In this document: in pieces, positions 1 through 12,944 of the stretch | Position numbering within the stretch: position 1 is the first letter of the stretch | Layout: each line of letters begins with the position of its first letter | Program-made: the position numbers and the translations under genes | Notes under the pieces: generated by a model | Seen by the model: the letters and a program-made list of their open reading frames with translations, nothing else | What the model was told of the DNA's origin: nothing | The model's database searches: none | NCBI GenBank assembly: GCA_036927565.1 | Contig: JAYESD010000002.1 | Coordinates: forward strand, 221,529,882 to 221,593,881 | Direction: 5' to 3' | Origin: Tuctoria greenei | Lineage: Eukaryota; Streptophyta; Magnoliopsida; Poales; Poaceae | Length of the DNA: 64,000 bases

Positions 1-2674
1 GCCTAGATGCTCGATGAAATGCCTTCTAGGTCAAACAGAGTGTATTGGTGACCACTAATGACCTAGGGTAGAATACTGTGAGAACGTTGCGACCGACGAG
101 GAGATCTAGTCCAAGTGGAACCTTGGATAAGAATTTCTTAGTTGTGTCGAGGACGTTTCCTTTTCGTTTGCAGAATTGCTTACCTAGGTGTACCTCTTCA
201 TCGACGGTAGGTTCGTCGAGTCTTTTGTTGACAACTAAGTCGAGTCCCTAACTCTCCGACTCATGAGGTGGTGTTCGGGATTCCGCTCACCCCATTGACG
301 AGTCCGGGTTGATGTGGACATCGCTAAGACGATCTTCTCGAGATGGCAAAGCATGCCTTCACGGCAAGGTCTCGCATCATGTTTAAGTCCCGAGAGCTTA
401 CCGAGCTCACCTGGACAAGCTTGCGGGAGACACTACATTAGTGTCGTCGTGTAAGCACTTGAACGATGCTCAAGAAGCTTGCCGTAGAAACTACTTTACC
501 AAAAAGTCATTTCAATGTTGTCTTGGTACTCACATCAGATTAACAGGGCTTGTTATGACTCTTTGAGTCCAAGCAATGTCGATCTCACTTCACTCCCAAG
601 TATCGCTAGAGTTCCACCTTGATTCACCCTATTCTTGAACACCGTGGCAACACTTCTCAACTATGACTAGCTTCACTCCTTTACGAGTTAGAACAACTTC
701 ATTGGTCGACTGTTAAGTCACGACCTTCATCTTGTACACTCCACTCATACGCAAGCTTTCGATGTCACCTTGACACTTAGGTCATCCTTACATTACCAGT
801 CCAACACTTCCACACCATTCAGCTGTATCGTCCTTGAGTGGCATAGCGTCGAGTGTTGAGTGCCAAGTTGCAATGTGTGCTTACATTGCACCTTTCAATT
901 CACATCTCGATACTACTATGACCACTTGACTCCATCCTTCGTTCATCCACACAACAGAGGCATATCTGTCCTTCCTAGTCAAACCCCTATATCTTAAAGT
1001 TTACACAACCCTGTAGAGTCTATTATTAAATTACTTAATTACTTGATTACTTATATGCATATCATGTCGATAGGAACGTGTTGATAGGTGATCGACAAGA
1101 AACTTCGCTTGGAGGAGAAGGCCAAGGTGTTTCCACTTAAGGTTCCCTGGCAGGTTCTCCGGAGGAAGACCAAGCCCTAACAATTGACATTTATTCGAGT
1201 CGCAAACTAAGGCAAGCCCCAGTTTGCATTTAAGTCGTTTATAAAATTTTGCTTTATCACTATGATGAATAGTATATGAATTGTGCATTAAGTTTAGGAT
1301 GATTGATACTCCACTTGCATGCCCAAAAATCCCAGGGATTGGTTGGAACGAGTTACAATTTGACCTGTAGTAACTGTTTTGCTAATGCATAGGAAATTCG
1401 GTAGAAGTCGAGTAGTTGGAATCTATTCGCGGGAGATATAGGACATATCTCACAGGATTGGTTAGATAGAAAATGGCATAATATAATGAAATGGAGACCG
1501 GGCAGGGAACTGATAGGAAGCAGCGAGAATTAAGTCTCGGTCGCATAGCCCTGCCTGTGTCGGTTAAGGCCCGTCCGTATGCAGCCCCTTCGGACAAGCT
1601 TGAATTGTATCGGCAATATAATGGACATATGGAATCCAATAAACTGACGTAGCTTGGTCACTTGGGTGTCGAGGCATACCGTTCCGTTTTATAGGTGTGG
1701 GTTGAGGGCAGCAAGGTGTAAATCCGCTGGTGGGCACGTCAGAGTATGCCCCATGCAGGGACCTCCTGCTCGTGATGGATCGACCGATTCGGCATTTGAG
1801 TGTCTCGCGAAAGGTTGCCATATACGCCTAGTACTGAAGTGTTATGTAGGTACAGGTGTGCTCGCTAACACTTCCGAATGACGTATGTGTCGTGTTGTCC
1901 GGGTGTGTCCTGATTGCAATCACCGTCCCTCGCGGTAATAGAGTACCACTTGTTCACTGAGCGGTGACGTAGTAAATACTAAAGAAGCCATAAAATCATA
2001 TTGTATTGAATTATAATTACTTTGCAACCTTGCATGATTTAGAGATAGTACAATTAAAAGTTTACAGTTTCCCCATACTTTACCTGTAATAGCATTATGT
2101 GCTTTGGGCATGTCATATCATCGGCAAAGCGTTTCTTGTTTGATTGTGGAGCCCATGATGTGCCGTGCTTGGAGAATGTCATTTGCTACATAAAACCTGA
2201 TTATAAGGATCCACTTGTAGGCGAGTCTATTTATGCTATTCCTTACCTATGTTAGTATTCACCCTGCATATGTCTTGTGAGATGACGGTTAAGTCTTGCT
2301 GAGCCTTATGCTCACGTTTGCGCTTTAACGATTTTTGCAGGTATTAGTTTTATTTCTGCTGTTCAGGTTGTACATGAGACTCGAGGTGTCGAGATAAATC
2401 TCATGTGAACCACGCCGCTGCTGAATGTTCTTCTTGTTGCCAGTGAGAATCGTCCTAGAGCATGGACGTCTTCTCTCCTGCCTAATTAAGTGAGGTTATG
2501 AGTATCTATTTTCCGCTGCGTGTGTACTTCTATTGTACACTCTTTTGTAAACTCTTCTTATTATGAAATGAAAACTTTATATGTTTTGGTATCCTTTTCG
2601 TGTGTGCTGTTAGGTGCCGCATCGCACGTCACCACCCAATGAGATCCTCGGATGTGTGGACTCCGGTCCCCACA
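1..2674 (+). mobile_element. Left LTR (partial) of a large non-coding LTR element
   Basis: This stretch matches 10026-12610 almost base for base, with scattered substitutions and a few indels. For example, about 85 bp near 2360-2445 are missing from the right copy. It ends in GGTCCCCACA and is followed four bases later by a tRNA-Met-type primer binding site, so it is the 3' half of a 5' LTR whose start lies before the window. A tract with long AT runs and a polyadenylation-like AATGAAA context lies near 2560. No protein-coding signal is visible; the short open frames here recur at the matching place in the right LTR only because the LTRs are copies. Confidence 0.85.
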
Positions 2675-2678
2675 TACA

Positions 2679-2690
2679 TGGTATCAGAGC
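2679..2690 (+). promoter_or_regulatory. Primer binding site, tRNA-Met type
   Basis: TGGTATCAGAGC is the standard sequence complementary to the 3' end of plant initiator tRNA-Met. It lies four bases after the LTR end and fixes the element as + oriented. Confidence 0.9.
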
Positions 2691-3769
2691 TTCATTGGGA
2701 ATAGCACGCTCGAAAATAACTTGTTTTCGAAAACTCCGAAGTAGTTGAGTGAGAATTAGCTATATGCCCATTAAGGACTATTACTAGTATAAGTTATAAA
2801 GGTGGTGAACTAACTTATTATATTATTCTGTAACGACGCTCCGTCTTCAAGGTAAGAGGTAAGGTACGCTACCGAGAGCGGATCAATCTCGGTAAACTCT
2901 GCATACGAGCTATGGTATGTGAAATTTCCGTGGCTTAGCACGGAAAGTCAATATGAGTCTCTGAAACTTTCCATGTTTCTGAGAACATATGACACGCGGT
3001 ACCCCAGCGTGACAAAAAATTAGTGGGAGCCCCCGTCGGGTGGTGTATAACCCGATAGTATGCATCTCTAGAACTATTCATGTTCTATGGGATCATGCGA
3101 AACACGTATGCCCGAGCGTGTATAAGCCGGTTCGTACGGGAGTCTTTGCTGTATAGACGTATTTACAGCCATGTACCTCGAGACATGACTTCGCTCGAGG
3201 GCGACTCACCATAGTCGTATGCATTTACTTTTGATTATATCTTATTGTGACTGCCTGTCGTGTTTCCCCGTGCCGCCCTTGAGGTGTGAAGGTGTGAAAG
3301 GGGATTGTTTGTCTTCTGCAGGTACACTAACTCCGGTAGCGACCCGTGTAGAATACGTTTGTGAGTGATCGATATTAGAACCACCTATAGACATATCCGG
3401 ATGTACCGGGTTAGACTTTTCTTTGGTAAGGAACGTAGTACCGTCAGTATCACATTTGATACTTTGACCATCCCCCACGAAAGAAATGGCTTCATATTCA
3501 TATTAAGTCCAAGTATCAGTTGCTGATATCTTGTGGACAAGGTAAAATGTTTCTTTTCAAGGGTAGGTGAACCAAAGTCCTTTGATCCTGGCGAGAGTTT
3601 AGCTCGACTTCGCCGGAGTAAGACTTTGGTTAAGTATGAAGATCCATAGTGATATGCTATGGATAAGAAGGTCGTCAAGTCTCTTTTAAGATTCCATTTA
3701 GTTCCAAAGAAAATTATTAGTTGTGAATTAAGTTCTAGCCATCGGACTTGCGTTTTGAGCTAAGTTTCA

Positions 3770-5520
3770 AAATTTGAGTTTGTTCCCAAATTCTTGTGTT
3801 TCGAAGCCGGTGAGTTCTGTTTTTGAACAGAATTGACCTAACTTTGAAATTTCATATCTCTTCAACCTGAAGGGATATGAATGCAATTGAATACTTTTTA
3901 GAAAGCTTTTGAAGTCTTCTATAAGTTTTCTATTTACCTCCAAGCCAAAAGACGCTTTCATGGTGATGAAAATGCACCGTTATCACAGCAGCTGCTGTTC
4001 TGAAACTACATGGACCAGTATCTGAATTTTTGCCATATTTCAATGTAGAAAGCTCTTCTATTCCATTATGATACATTTATGGAAAGGGTAAGAGCTATTA
4101 TACAACTTTGTTATTCAGTGATACCTCAAATTCAGTTTATAACTAATTAGAAAACAGAGTTGAAGATAGTACATGTATATAGGTGCTATCTGAAACAGTC
4201 AGAAAAATTCTGAACTTTGAACGGCCATAAATCTTAAACCAGAAATGCAAACTATGCATGTTTATACATATATGGAAATCTTAAAGAGTCCTCTATCAAA
4301 TTCCTATTCAACACAATGGCTAAAACTCACATTAACAAGGTCTAAATTGAAGTGTCATTTAAGAGGTTCTGACAGCCCGGAAGAGGGGACAGAATCTGAA
4401 CTCTTCACCAATTGAATCATAACTTTCTGCAGACTTCACTTCTGCAGGCCTACTTTATGTGGTTGGAAAGTGTAGAGAGTCCTCTACAACGTTTTTTTAG
4501 AACTCCAGAGCATAATCCATCTCTAACATACTCAAAATTTCAAATTTCTAAACTTGATCAAATCTGGACAGCGAGTGGACAGTCCTGTATACCGTTACTG
4601 GTTCTCGCATAACTTGCTGTAGAATTGTCGAAATACTTCATAAGTTTCATTTCTGGAATCTTGAGAATGTATGCAACAAGTTTTTTATGTATTATTTTTG
4701 CAAATATTGATGTTTGTATATCTGAAAATTCTGGACAAAATCAGCCTTAAACAAAGGAGGTGCTGTCCAAATTTTCAAAAAAACTGTCAACTTTCAAATG
4801 TCATATCTTCTCAACCAGAAGTTCTACGAGGGCAAGTAAATACTCTTTAGAAAGATTTGGAAGTCCTCTGCAAGTTTTCTGTTCATCTCAAGACCAAAAT
4901 CCTTTTCTAGGTGGGTGAAATTTGGATAATCGCAGAGACTGTCCAGGCACACCCGAACTGGACAGCAATCTGTACACCTCTGAATTTAATCCATAACTCG
5001 CGGACCCTTGATCCAATGGTGTCGCGCGAGTAAATTTTGGAAAGGTTAGAGAGTCAGCTACAATTTTTGCAATTGGCTCCAGACCTGAATCGGTCATTTA
5101 CCTATCCCAAAACAAGTTTTAGTGCAGAATGGTCAATCTTAACTGAATTCAAATTCTGAATGCTGAAATTTTGACCAACTTTAAAAACTCATATATTTTG
5201 AACCAGAACTGATATACAGATAAATAGGTACTTTTTGGAAAGCTTATTACATTGGTTACGACTTTGTAAATAAGAATATTTCCATATTTTGATCAGAACA
5301 GCCTGAAAACTTTAGATCAAAACTGCTACTGTTTAAGCAGATTCTGCTGAAAGTGCAGAGAAATCTGCTAACTTTAAAATTGCATAACTTGCAAACCAGT
5401 TATTATATAGAGGCAAACCAATACGTTTTGGAAAGGTATTGAACTGTAGTTTAACTTTATTGTTCACCTCAAGATCTTATTTTGCCATTTACTTGGCCAA
5501 AATCGAAGTTGCGTCCAAGC
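3770..5520 (+). repeat. Degenerate repeats of roughly 100-200 bp period
   Basis: A loose unit recurs about eight times. It reads roughly: AACTTT, then a phrase like CATATCTTCTCAACCAGAAG, then 20-30 variable bases, then a GGAAAGnTTnnGAGTCCTCT-like phrase, then ACAAnTTTnTnTTCA. Clear examples start near 3836, 4035, 4210, 4408, 4795, 4985, 5170 and 5370. Copies have drifted far apart. A similar phrase (TCATAACTCGAGTTTTACAG, then TTGTCTTCAAAACTT) occurs in the unrelated solo LTR near 16905-16985 and again near 17100. I cannot tell whether the unit is ancient tandem duplication or selected sequence. Confidence 0.55.
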
Positions 5521-7444
5521 TGTTCATCCTCCACCAGGATTTAATCGGGTGATGACCCTTTAGGGTGATTATGGAGTTGGTTCTCGAGTTCAACTCGAGG
5601 AGTTTCATAACATCCCAGGTGTTGCGACCCAACAATATTTGCCATTAGAGTTGAGTATTACACTAAGGCAAATCCCTTTTGCTCGGATGTATATGCTAGT
5701 GTTTTAACTATGCAACCTTGCACCTCACACTTTATTTATGCATTGAGCATGTATGACACTTCCCTTAGTTGGACGACCCTCCCCATAAAGATTGCTTGGA
5801 GTAAGTTTCTTGCTCACCTAGCTTGAATCTTAAGGGGGAAGGAGTTCATCTAGTAATCGAAGTGTTACATTCACGTAGGTGTCATACCAAGGTACATCGA
5901 CACCGAACCAACGTGCTGGAAGCAATGCTCAAGTAAGTAGGACCGAGTACAGCATTGACTCATTGAGTCAATGAGAAGCTTAAGTGACGAATCTTCTCGA
6001 ACCCCGTTTCTTGGGAAACTCGATCATCGAGTTAAAGAAGTCAGTTGATTCTTCACGCTAAACCACTCCCTTGCTTCAGTCTCTGGGACGAGAAGCCATA
6101 GGTGAGTAGTATGAGCTGGAAATTCTTTAGCAAGAACGTGGATTACTAACCAAGGTTGTGCCTAGCACAATACCTTGTCAACCACTTAGTGTAACCTACG
6201 GAAGTGATGAGAACCTTACTCTTCAAAGGTTACTCTCTTTGCAACTTCTGAAGGCAACCCTACTGCACCTTTTAAAGGTTAGACATACTACCTTAGGAAT
6301 CTTACATGATGAAAACCTGACCCTTTGTTAAGGAATCACATCTATCTGTAAGCTGTGATTAGCAAGCTTCAGGGAACTTTACATCAACAAGAAGTTCCAT
6401 CGTTTTGTTCCATTATGTACACTCCGTTGCCTTGAGATGAACCTCATCATTCCTTGTTAATGTTCTTACCTTGAAATTCTTGAATTTGTTCAAGACGTGA
6501 AAGTGACATTCGTTGTTCGACACTTTTAATGACCAAGTCACTTAATCCTTCTGTATCTACGGTACTTCTGTTTGTGTTTGAGTTGTCTTACCTATTTTTG
6601 CTCAAAGCATAATACTGAATGCACCATACCTTGCATAGTTATCCGCGGAGTTGCATTGTGTCTGCATAACATCATCCGGTTTGTGATGCATCATGAAACG
6701 TAATTACTAATGAGTTTTGAGTAAGAATATGTGACCTCGTTCAGATACTTAAGTAGTGCCTAACATTTTCGAGTTGTGATCAATTTTATCGTTTGCAACG
6801 CCTTCGATTGGTTTCATTATCTTGAGTAGCACAAGGGACACCTTGTGACTAAAATACAGTTGAGTCATTGTCCTTGACTTGTTGAAACTCAAATTGCCTT
6901 GAGTACTGGCAACTTAATGTTTCTAGCTGTGAGGAGTTTCTTATTGACTTCTCGACCTCGCTAGAACCTTAAAATATTTCAATTCGCGAGATTATTATTG
7001 ATTACCAAACTTTGGAACTCTTTGACTTGTACTGCCCGATGGCATTGCTTCGGCTACAAGACCAAAACAGAAAAGTCTTCATAAGGGAAATATCCAGAGT
7101 TAAGGACGCTTAACTATCTTAGAACTCTATGTGCCTCTTCAATGAAGAAGGTTACTTCATTTTGACGGAAAGAAGAAGACCTCAACACCTCAGTATAACT
7201 TTTTAAGACCCAAGTTTTACGATGTGATATTGTCATGTCGAGCCTCCTGTCAAGGTTATCAACCTAAAGACTGGGATCACTTGAAGCAAACTTTAGAATT
7301 TCTTAAGATGCCTGAAGATAATCACTATTTCGTAGAACCCAAGTCTTTAAGGGCATTATCATTTTCCTTAGTCAATGACCCTCTTTTGCGGATCGTTCCC
7401 TCATCGTTTTTGATATTCTACTTGTTAGAATCTCGGGACGAGAT

Positions 7445-7463
7445 TCCTTTAAGGGGGAAGGAT
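7445..7463 (+). promoter_or_regulatory. Polypurine tract
   Basis: TTTAAGGGGGAAGGAT immediately precedes the TGTAA that opens the right LTR. The preceding text (AATCTCGGGACGAGATTCC) resembles the sequence commonly found between pol and the 3' LTR of Tekay-like elements. Confidence 0.75.
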
Positions 7464-10400
7464 TGTAAAAGACCGCTTTTCGGAAGGACAAAAACGCAAA
7501 AAATGCGAACTTAAAATTTTTGAAAGTGGACTTGGAAATCCAAACTCACATGAATCATATGAGTTAACCCATGTTCACTAGAAATAGGAACTTGTTAAAA
7601 TTTTACATATAGCACATGTTTGCTATTGAATTTTGGAATAAGGTGTAAAATCCTTAATTTCCAAGTATTCACATTTTCAATGAAGAATTAAAGGAGAAAA
7701 TAAAACAAAATAGAGAGGAAGAAAAAGGAATAATTCCAACCCTAATATGAGACATTCACAAAAGTTCAAATCTATGGCTATAAATTTTTCCATGACCTTC
7801 TAATATTTCAAATAGACTCTCGGTAAAGTTTCAAAATTTTTGAAGCACGTTTCCCATTTATTGGACACGTACTGAGAGTTTAATCAACGTCGACTTCAAA
7901 TTTAAACTTTGTGCTCAACCTTGTCCAAATAACCTCCAAATTTTTCCTGAGGTCCCTTATGGTTCAAAAAGGTTAACTTCAAAGTTTCAGGATTTTTGAA
8001 CCTAATCTACTATTTATTTCCTTGAGTCAAGTATCACCACTTGAATTCAAATTCTAACCTGAGTTCAAATTCAACTTGCTCAGTTTTGAAATCTGATTGC
8101 ACTATAAAATTCTCCACATTTTATTTAGTCACTGGGCCAAAGTTGACTATTTTTGAAGCATGTTTGCTAGCCCTATTTGAATTTTGGAAAGAAGAGTGAG
8201 GGAGGTGGGTCCCACAGGTGGTCCCCACCAGTCAGGTCGGCACCTCCTCTCTCTTTCCACCCCTGCCTCCACGCAGCCGCATGCAGATGCCACCGCGATG
8301 AAGTCGGCCTTATCGTCGCACCGTGGAACTCCCTCCCGGTCTTTATCTTCTTCCTCTCGACACTCCTCCGGTCTCTTCCTCCCACGCACGCCGCCCACTC
8401 ATCCGTCCCGGCGACGCCGCCAGCTGCTCCGCCGCCCCACCTCCTTGCTTCAGGCTGCAGCACCAGCCGCGCCGCGCCCGCTTCTTCGCCTCCCCGCTCC
8501 CCTGCGTCTGCCAGCGTCGCCTGCACGCTTGCTCCGCGCGCGCGACCGCGCCTGCTGCTCGCCTCCCTGCGGTTCGACCACTGCACCGAAGTTCCTCCGC
8601 CCGGCGCCGCGCCGTACTCCCCGCCACCAGGAGGTCGTCGCCGCCTGCTCTGCCAACCACGCACTCCAGCAGCGCCGCTAGATCCGCTACTGGCACGAGC
8701 TCCAATGTCACTACCGTGCGCCACCATGGCGAACCGTGCTGCCGCAGACACCTCACGCGCGCATCACCGCCGACGAATCCTGCTCCCAGGTGCATTTCGT
8801 TATCGTCTCCGATGCCTCTGTCATTCGTTCTGCGTGCCACGACTTTTCGGCCGCCTGCGCTTTTTCCCCTTCAGCAGCGTCGCGCTCAGAGCGTCGCCGG
8901 CTCCTCCCTGCAGTGCGTGGTCGACTTCGGTCACCGTCCTCCGCTCTGCCCTTCGCGCGCGAGCATGTCGCCACTCAGGCCGCTTTTTTCCATCGGCCGT
9001 GGCCGCCTCTGCTCGGGTCCCATCGCGGACTGTGCCACCATCGCCATTCTTCCTTCCCTGCATGTGCGCCCAGACCGCGCTGGTGTGTTCATCGCGCTGC
9101 CAACGCGCCTACTGACCGTTGCCTCTTGAAATTCCTCACCGCCAAGCTAAGACCCGCGTTCTCCGTTCTTATACTCCGAGCTCGCCGCCGGCGATGTCCA
9201 CAGTCCTCAGCCTCGCACCTGCGTCGCCTCCCTGTCCTGGCATCCATGTCATGCCTCAACGCTGGCTGCGTCGTCGATTTTCTCCCTCATGTCACGTGAG
9301 CACTCACCCTACTATCCAATCTACATTGCACGTTTTTGGCCGCCATGGATCCCCCGTCGACTAGCTCTGCCTCGTTCACATTCCTTACCTCGGACAGCCA
9401 TACCCTAGCGACGCCCCTGCTTCGTTCCTCACTGTACCGAGGCAACCACCGGCCTGGTTCATATGTGTCGTGTTCACGGTTTGGCCGCGGTGACCATGGA
9501 CGGATTCTGCACGTCGACGTCCTCCGCGCATCGCACCGTGGCTCAACACGCTCTATATAGCTCCACACCATCCACCAGTGAGCCCACACCTCGATTGAGC
9601 CATGTGACATGGTTGCCGATGGATATCTACATATCATCAAGTTCCATGCTAGTCATCATCGACAACGTTCCTTGGATACTCGTCTGTGGTGACCGCCGTA
9701 CGGACTCGAGCGGTGTTGAGCCCTGCGTCCGTGTTCTGCCTTGATGCCTATCCAATAGAAATCCACAAGTTGACATTCCTTTTTCCTTTGTGTTGGGTTG
9801 GCATTTCCGTGCACGCACGTGTTGCTTCGCCTTGAGCCGCATCAACGTCGACGTTGGCCACATGATGTCGTCGTGACGTTCTGGGCCATCATCGTGTCCT
9901 GGCATCGAGGTGAAGGATGCATGTGATGTACATGGTACTGGAACACAACCACGACACATCAGTCGATGGTTGTTTAGCCAAATTAGGGTTTGGTCAAGGC
10001 GAGACTCGTCGAGTCCTAGGTATAGCCTAGATGCTCGATGAAATGCCTTCTAGGTCAAACCGAGTGTATTGGTGACCACCGATGACCTAGGGCAGAATAC
10101 TGCGAGAACGTTGCGACCGACGAGGAGAACTAGTCCAAGTGGAACCTTGGATAAGAATTTCTTAGTCGTGTCGAGGACGTTTCCTTTCCGTTCGCAGAAT
10201 TGTTTACCTAGGTGTACCTCTTCATCGACGGTAGGTTCGTCGAGTCTTTTGTCGACAACTAAGTCGAGTCCCTAACTCTCCGACTTTTGAGGTGGTGTTT
10301 GGGATTCCGCTCACCCCATTGACGAGTCCGAGTTGATGTGGACGTCGCTAAGACGATCTTCTCGAGATGGCAAAGCATGCCTTCACGGCAAGGTCTCGCA

Positions 10401-12610
10401 TCATGTTTAAGTCCCGAGAGCTTACCGAGCTCACCTGGACAAGCTTGCGGGAGACACTACATTAGTGTCGTCGTGTAAGCACTTGAACGATGCTCAAGAA
10501 GCTTGCCGTAGAAACTACTTTACCAAAAAGTCATTTCAATGTTGTATTGGTACACACATCAGATTAATAGGGCTTGTTATGACTCTTTGAGTCCAAGCAA
10601 TGTTGATCTCACTTCACTCCCAAGTGTCACTAGAGTTCCACCTTGATTCACCCTATTCTTGAACACCGCGGCAACACTTCTCAGCTATGACTAGCTTTAC
10701 TCCTTTACGAGTTAGAACGACTTTATTAGTCGACTATTAAGTCACGACCTTCGTCTTGTACACTCCACTCATACGCAAGCTTTCGATGCCACCTTGACAC
10801 TTAGGTCATCCTTACACTACCAGTCCAACACTTCCACACCATTCAGCTGTATCGTCCTTGAGTGGCATAGCGTCGAGTGTTGAGTGCCAAGTTGCAATGT
10901 GTGCTTACATTGCACCTTTCAATTCACATCTTGATACTACTATGACCACTTGACTCCATCCTTTGTTCATCCACACAACAGAGGCATATCTGTCCTTCCT
11001 AGTCAAACCCCTCGATCTTAAAGTTTACACAACCCTGTAGAGTCTATTATTAAATTACTTAATTACTTATATGCATATCATGTCGATAGTAACGTGCTGA
11101 TAGGTGATCGACAAGAAACTTCGCTTGGAGGAGAAGGCCAAGGTGTTTCCACTGAAGGTTCCATGGCAGGTTCTCCGGAGGAAGACCAAGCCCTAACAAT
11201 TGACATTTATTCGAGTCGCAAACTAAGGCAAGCCCCGGTTTGCATTTAAGTCGTTTATAAAATTTTGCTTTATCACTATGATGAATAGTATATGAATTGT
11301 GCATTAAGTTTAGGATGATTGATACTCCACTTGCATGGCCAAAAATCCCAGGGATTGGTTGGAACGAGTTACAATTTGACCTGTAGTAACTGCTTTGCTA
11401 ATGCATAGGAAATCCGGTAGAAGTCGAGTAGTTGGAATCTACTCGCGAGAGATGTAGGACATATCTCACAGGATTGGTTAGATAGAAAATGGCATAATAT
11501 AATGAAATGGAGACCGGGCAGGGAATGGATAGGAAGCGGCGAGAATTGAGTCTCGGACGCATAGCCCTGCCTGTGTTGGTTAAGGCCCATCCGTATGCAG
11601 CCCCTTCAGACAAGCTTGAATTGCACCGGCAATATAATGGACATATGGAATCTAATAAACTGACATAGCTTGGTCACTTGGGTGTCGAGGCATACCGTTC
11701 CGTTTTATAGGTGTGGGTTGAGGGCACCAAGGTGTAAATCCGATGGTGGGCACGTCAGAGTATGCCCCACGCAGGGACCTCCTGCTCGTGACAGATCGAC
11801 CGGTTCGACATTTGAGTGTCTCGCGAAAGGTTGTCATATACGCCTAGTACTGAAGTGTTATGTAGGTACAGGTGTGCTCGCTGACACTTCCGAACGACTT
11901 ATGTGTCGTATTGTCCGGGTGTATCCTAATTGCAATCACCGTCCCTCGCGGTAATAGAGTACCACTTGTTCACTGAGCGGTGACGTAGTAAATACTAAAG
12001 AAGCCAGAAAATCATATTGTATTGAATTATAATTACTTTGCAACCTTGCATGATTTAGAGATGGTACAATTAAAAGTTTACAGTTTCCCCATACTTTACC
12101 TGTAATAGCATTATGTGCTTTGGGCATGTCATATCATCGGCAAAGCGTTTCTTGTTTGATTGTGGAGCCCATGATGTGCCGTGCTTGGAGAATGTCATTT
12201 GCTACATAAAACCTGATTATAAGGATTCACTTGTAGGCGAGTCTATTTATGCTATTCCTTACCTATGTTAGTATTCACCCTGCATATGTCTAGTGAGACG
12301 GTTAAGTCTTGCTGAGCCTTATGCTCACGTTTGCGCATTAACGATTTTTGCAGGTGTTAGTTTTATTTCTACTGTTCAGTGAGAATCGTCCTAGGGCATG
12401 AACGTCTTCTCTCCTGCTTAATTAAGTGAGGTTATGAGTATGTATTATCCGCTGCGTGTGTACTTCTATTGTACACTCTTTTGTAAACTCTTCTTATTAT
12501 GAAATGAAAACTTTATATGTTTTGGTATCCTTTTCATGTGTGTTGTTAGGTGCCGCATCGCACGGCAACACCCAATGAGATCCTCGAATTTGTGGACTCC
12601 GGTCCCCACA
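7464..12610 (+). mobile_element. Right LTR, 5.1 kb, of the large non-coding element
   Basis: It begins TGTAAAAGACC just after the polypurine tract and ends GGTCCCCACA. From 10026 on it aligns with window positions 1-2674; the first 2.56 kb cannot be checked because the matching part of the left LTR lies outside the window. A length of 5147 bp is long for an LTR, though LTRs of 3-5 kb occur in the Tekay group. The next bases, GACAG (12611-12615), should be the target duplication, and its partner should lie about 2.5 kb before the window. The element sits in an intron of the pyruvate kinase gene, 62 bp before an exon. Confidence 0.75.
8180..9960 (+). other. C-rich segment inside the right LTR
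   Basis: Base composition changes sharply here from AT-rich to C-rich, with few purines on the + strand. All three + frames are open for hundreds of bases (for example 8177-9115 and 8323-9129) as a result of composition. The predicted peptides are low-complexity Ser/Pro/Ala/Arg with no domain I recognise. Similar C-rich blocks occur in long LTRs of grass Ty3 elements, so I read this as LTR leader sequence and not a gene. Confidence 0.55.
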
Positions 12611-12672
12611 GACAGTTGGTTTGGCTGCCACATTATTGCATCGAGAATCCTGGTGTGCTTCTATTACAACAG

Positions 12673-12781
12673 AAGGATTGGGAAGATATTAAATTTGGTG
12701 TTGAAAACGGTGTTGATTTCTATGATGTTTCCTTTGTGAAGGATGCCAAAGTTATCCATAAACTGAAGGACTACCTTAAAA
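12673..12781 (+). CDS. Pyruvate kinase exon (KDWEDIKFG...)
   Basis: The exon opens after CTATTACAACAG and reads KDWEDIKFGVENGVDF, then VSFVKDAKVIH and KLKDYL, ending one base into a codon before GTAATG. It covers the strand and helix leading to the catalytic lysine. FYDVSF has Asp where plant homologues usually have Ala. The upstream intron is cut 62 bp away by the large LTR element. Phase to the next exon is kept (109 bp plus 89 bp give 66 codons). Confidence 0.88.
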
Positions 12782-12855
12782 GTAATGTTCACTCTGTCAT
12801 CCATGAAGTCCTAGCTATGTTGATAATTTATGTGCCATGTGTTTTCCGTATCCAG

Positions 12856-12944
12856 TTGCTAATGCAGATATACACGTCATTCCAAAAATTGAAAGTGCGG
12901 ACTCGATACCAAATCTCCAGTCCATTATTGCCGCTTCGGATGGG
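12856..12944 (+). CDS. Pyruvate kinase exon with the KIE motif
   Basis: After a 74 bp intron ending ATCCAG, this exon reads ANADIHVIPKIESADSIPN and then LQSIIAASDG, and ends at GTAAGG. PKIES holds the lysine that aids proton transfer and the glutamate that binds the metal ion. Both are present, so this part of the active site is intact. Confidence 0.9.

Larger units (their letters stand above)
2691..7463 (+). mobile_element. Non-coding interior of the large LTR element
   Basis: About 4.8 kb lie between the primer site and the polypurine tract. No gag, protease, reverse transcriptase, RNase H or integrase motif is readable in any frame; the longest open frames are under 100 codons and have no family resemblance. 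The part from about 3770 to 5520 is built from degenerate repeats (separate entry). The part from 5550 to 7400 is unique sequence with a second purine block near 5830 (TTAAGGGGGAAGGAG) that resembles the real polypurine tract. The structure fits a large retrotransposon derivative that depends on proteins from an autonomous relative. The tRNA-Met primer site and the style of the polypurine tract suggest a Tekay-type Ty3 partner, which is inference. Confidence 0.7.

Noticed and set aside
2679..2690. tRNA gene fragment
   Set aside because: This and similar 12-20 base matches at 36514, 54141 and 59914 are primer binding sites next to LTRs, not tRNA genes.
8177..9299. Long overlapping + strand open frames, up to 312 codons
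   Set aside because: All three frames are open together because the block is C-rich. The peptides are low-complexity, with no recognised domain, and the block lies in an LTR.
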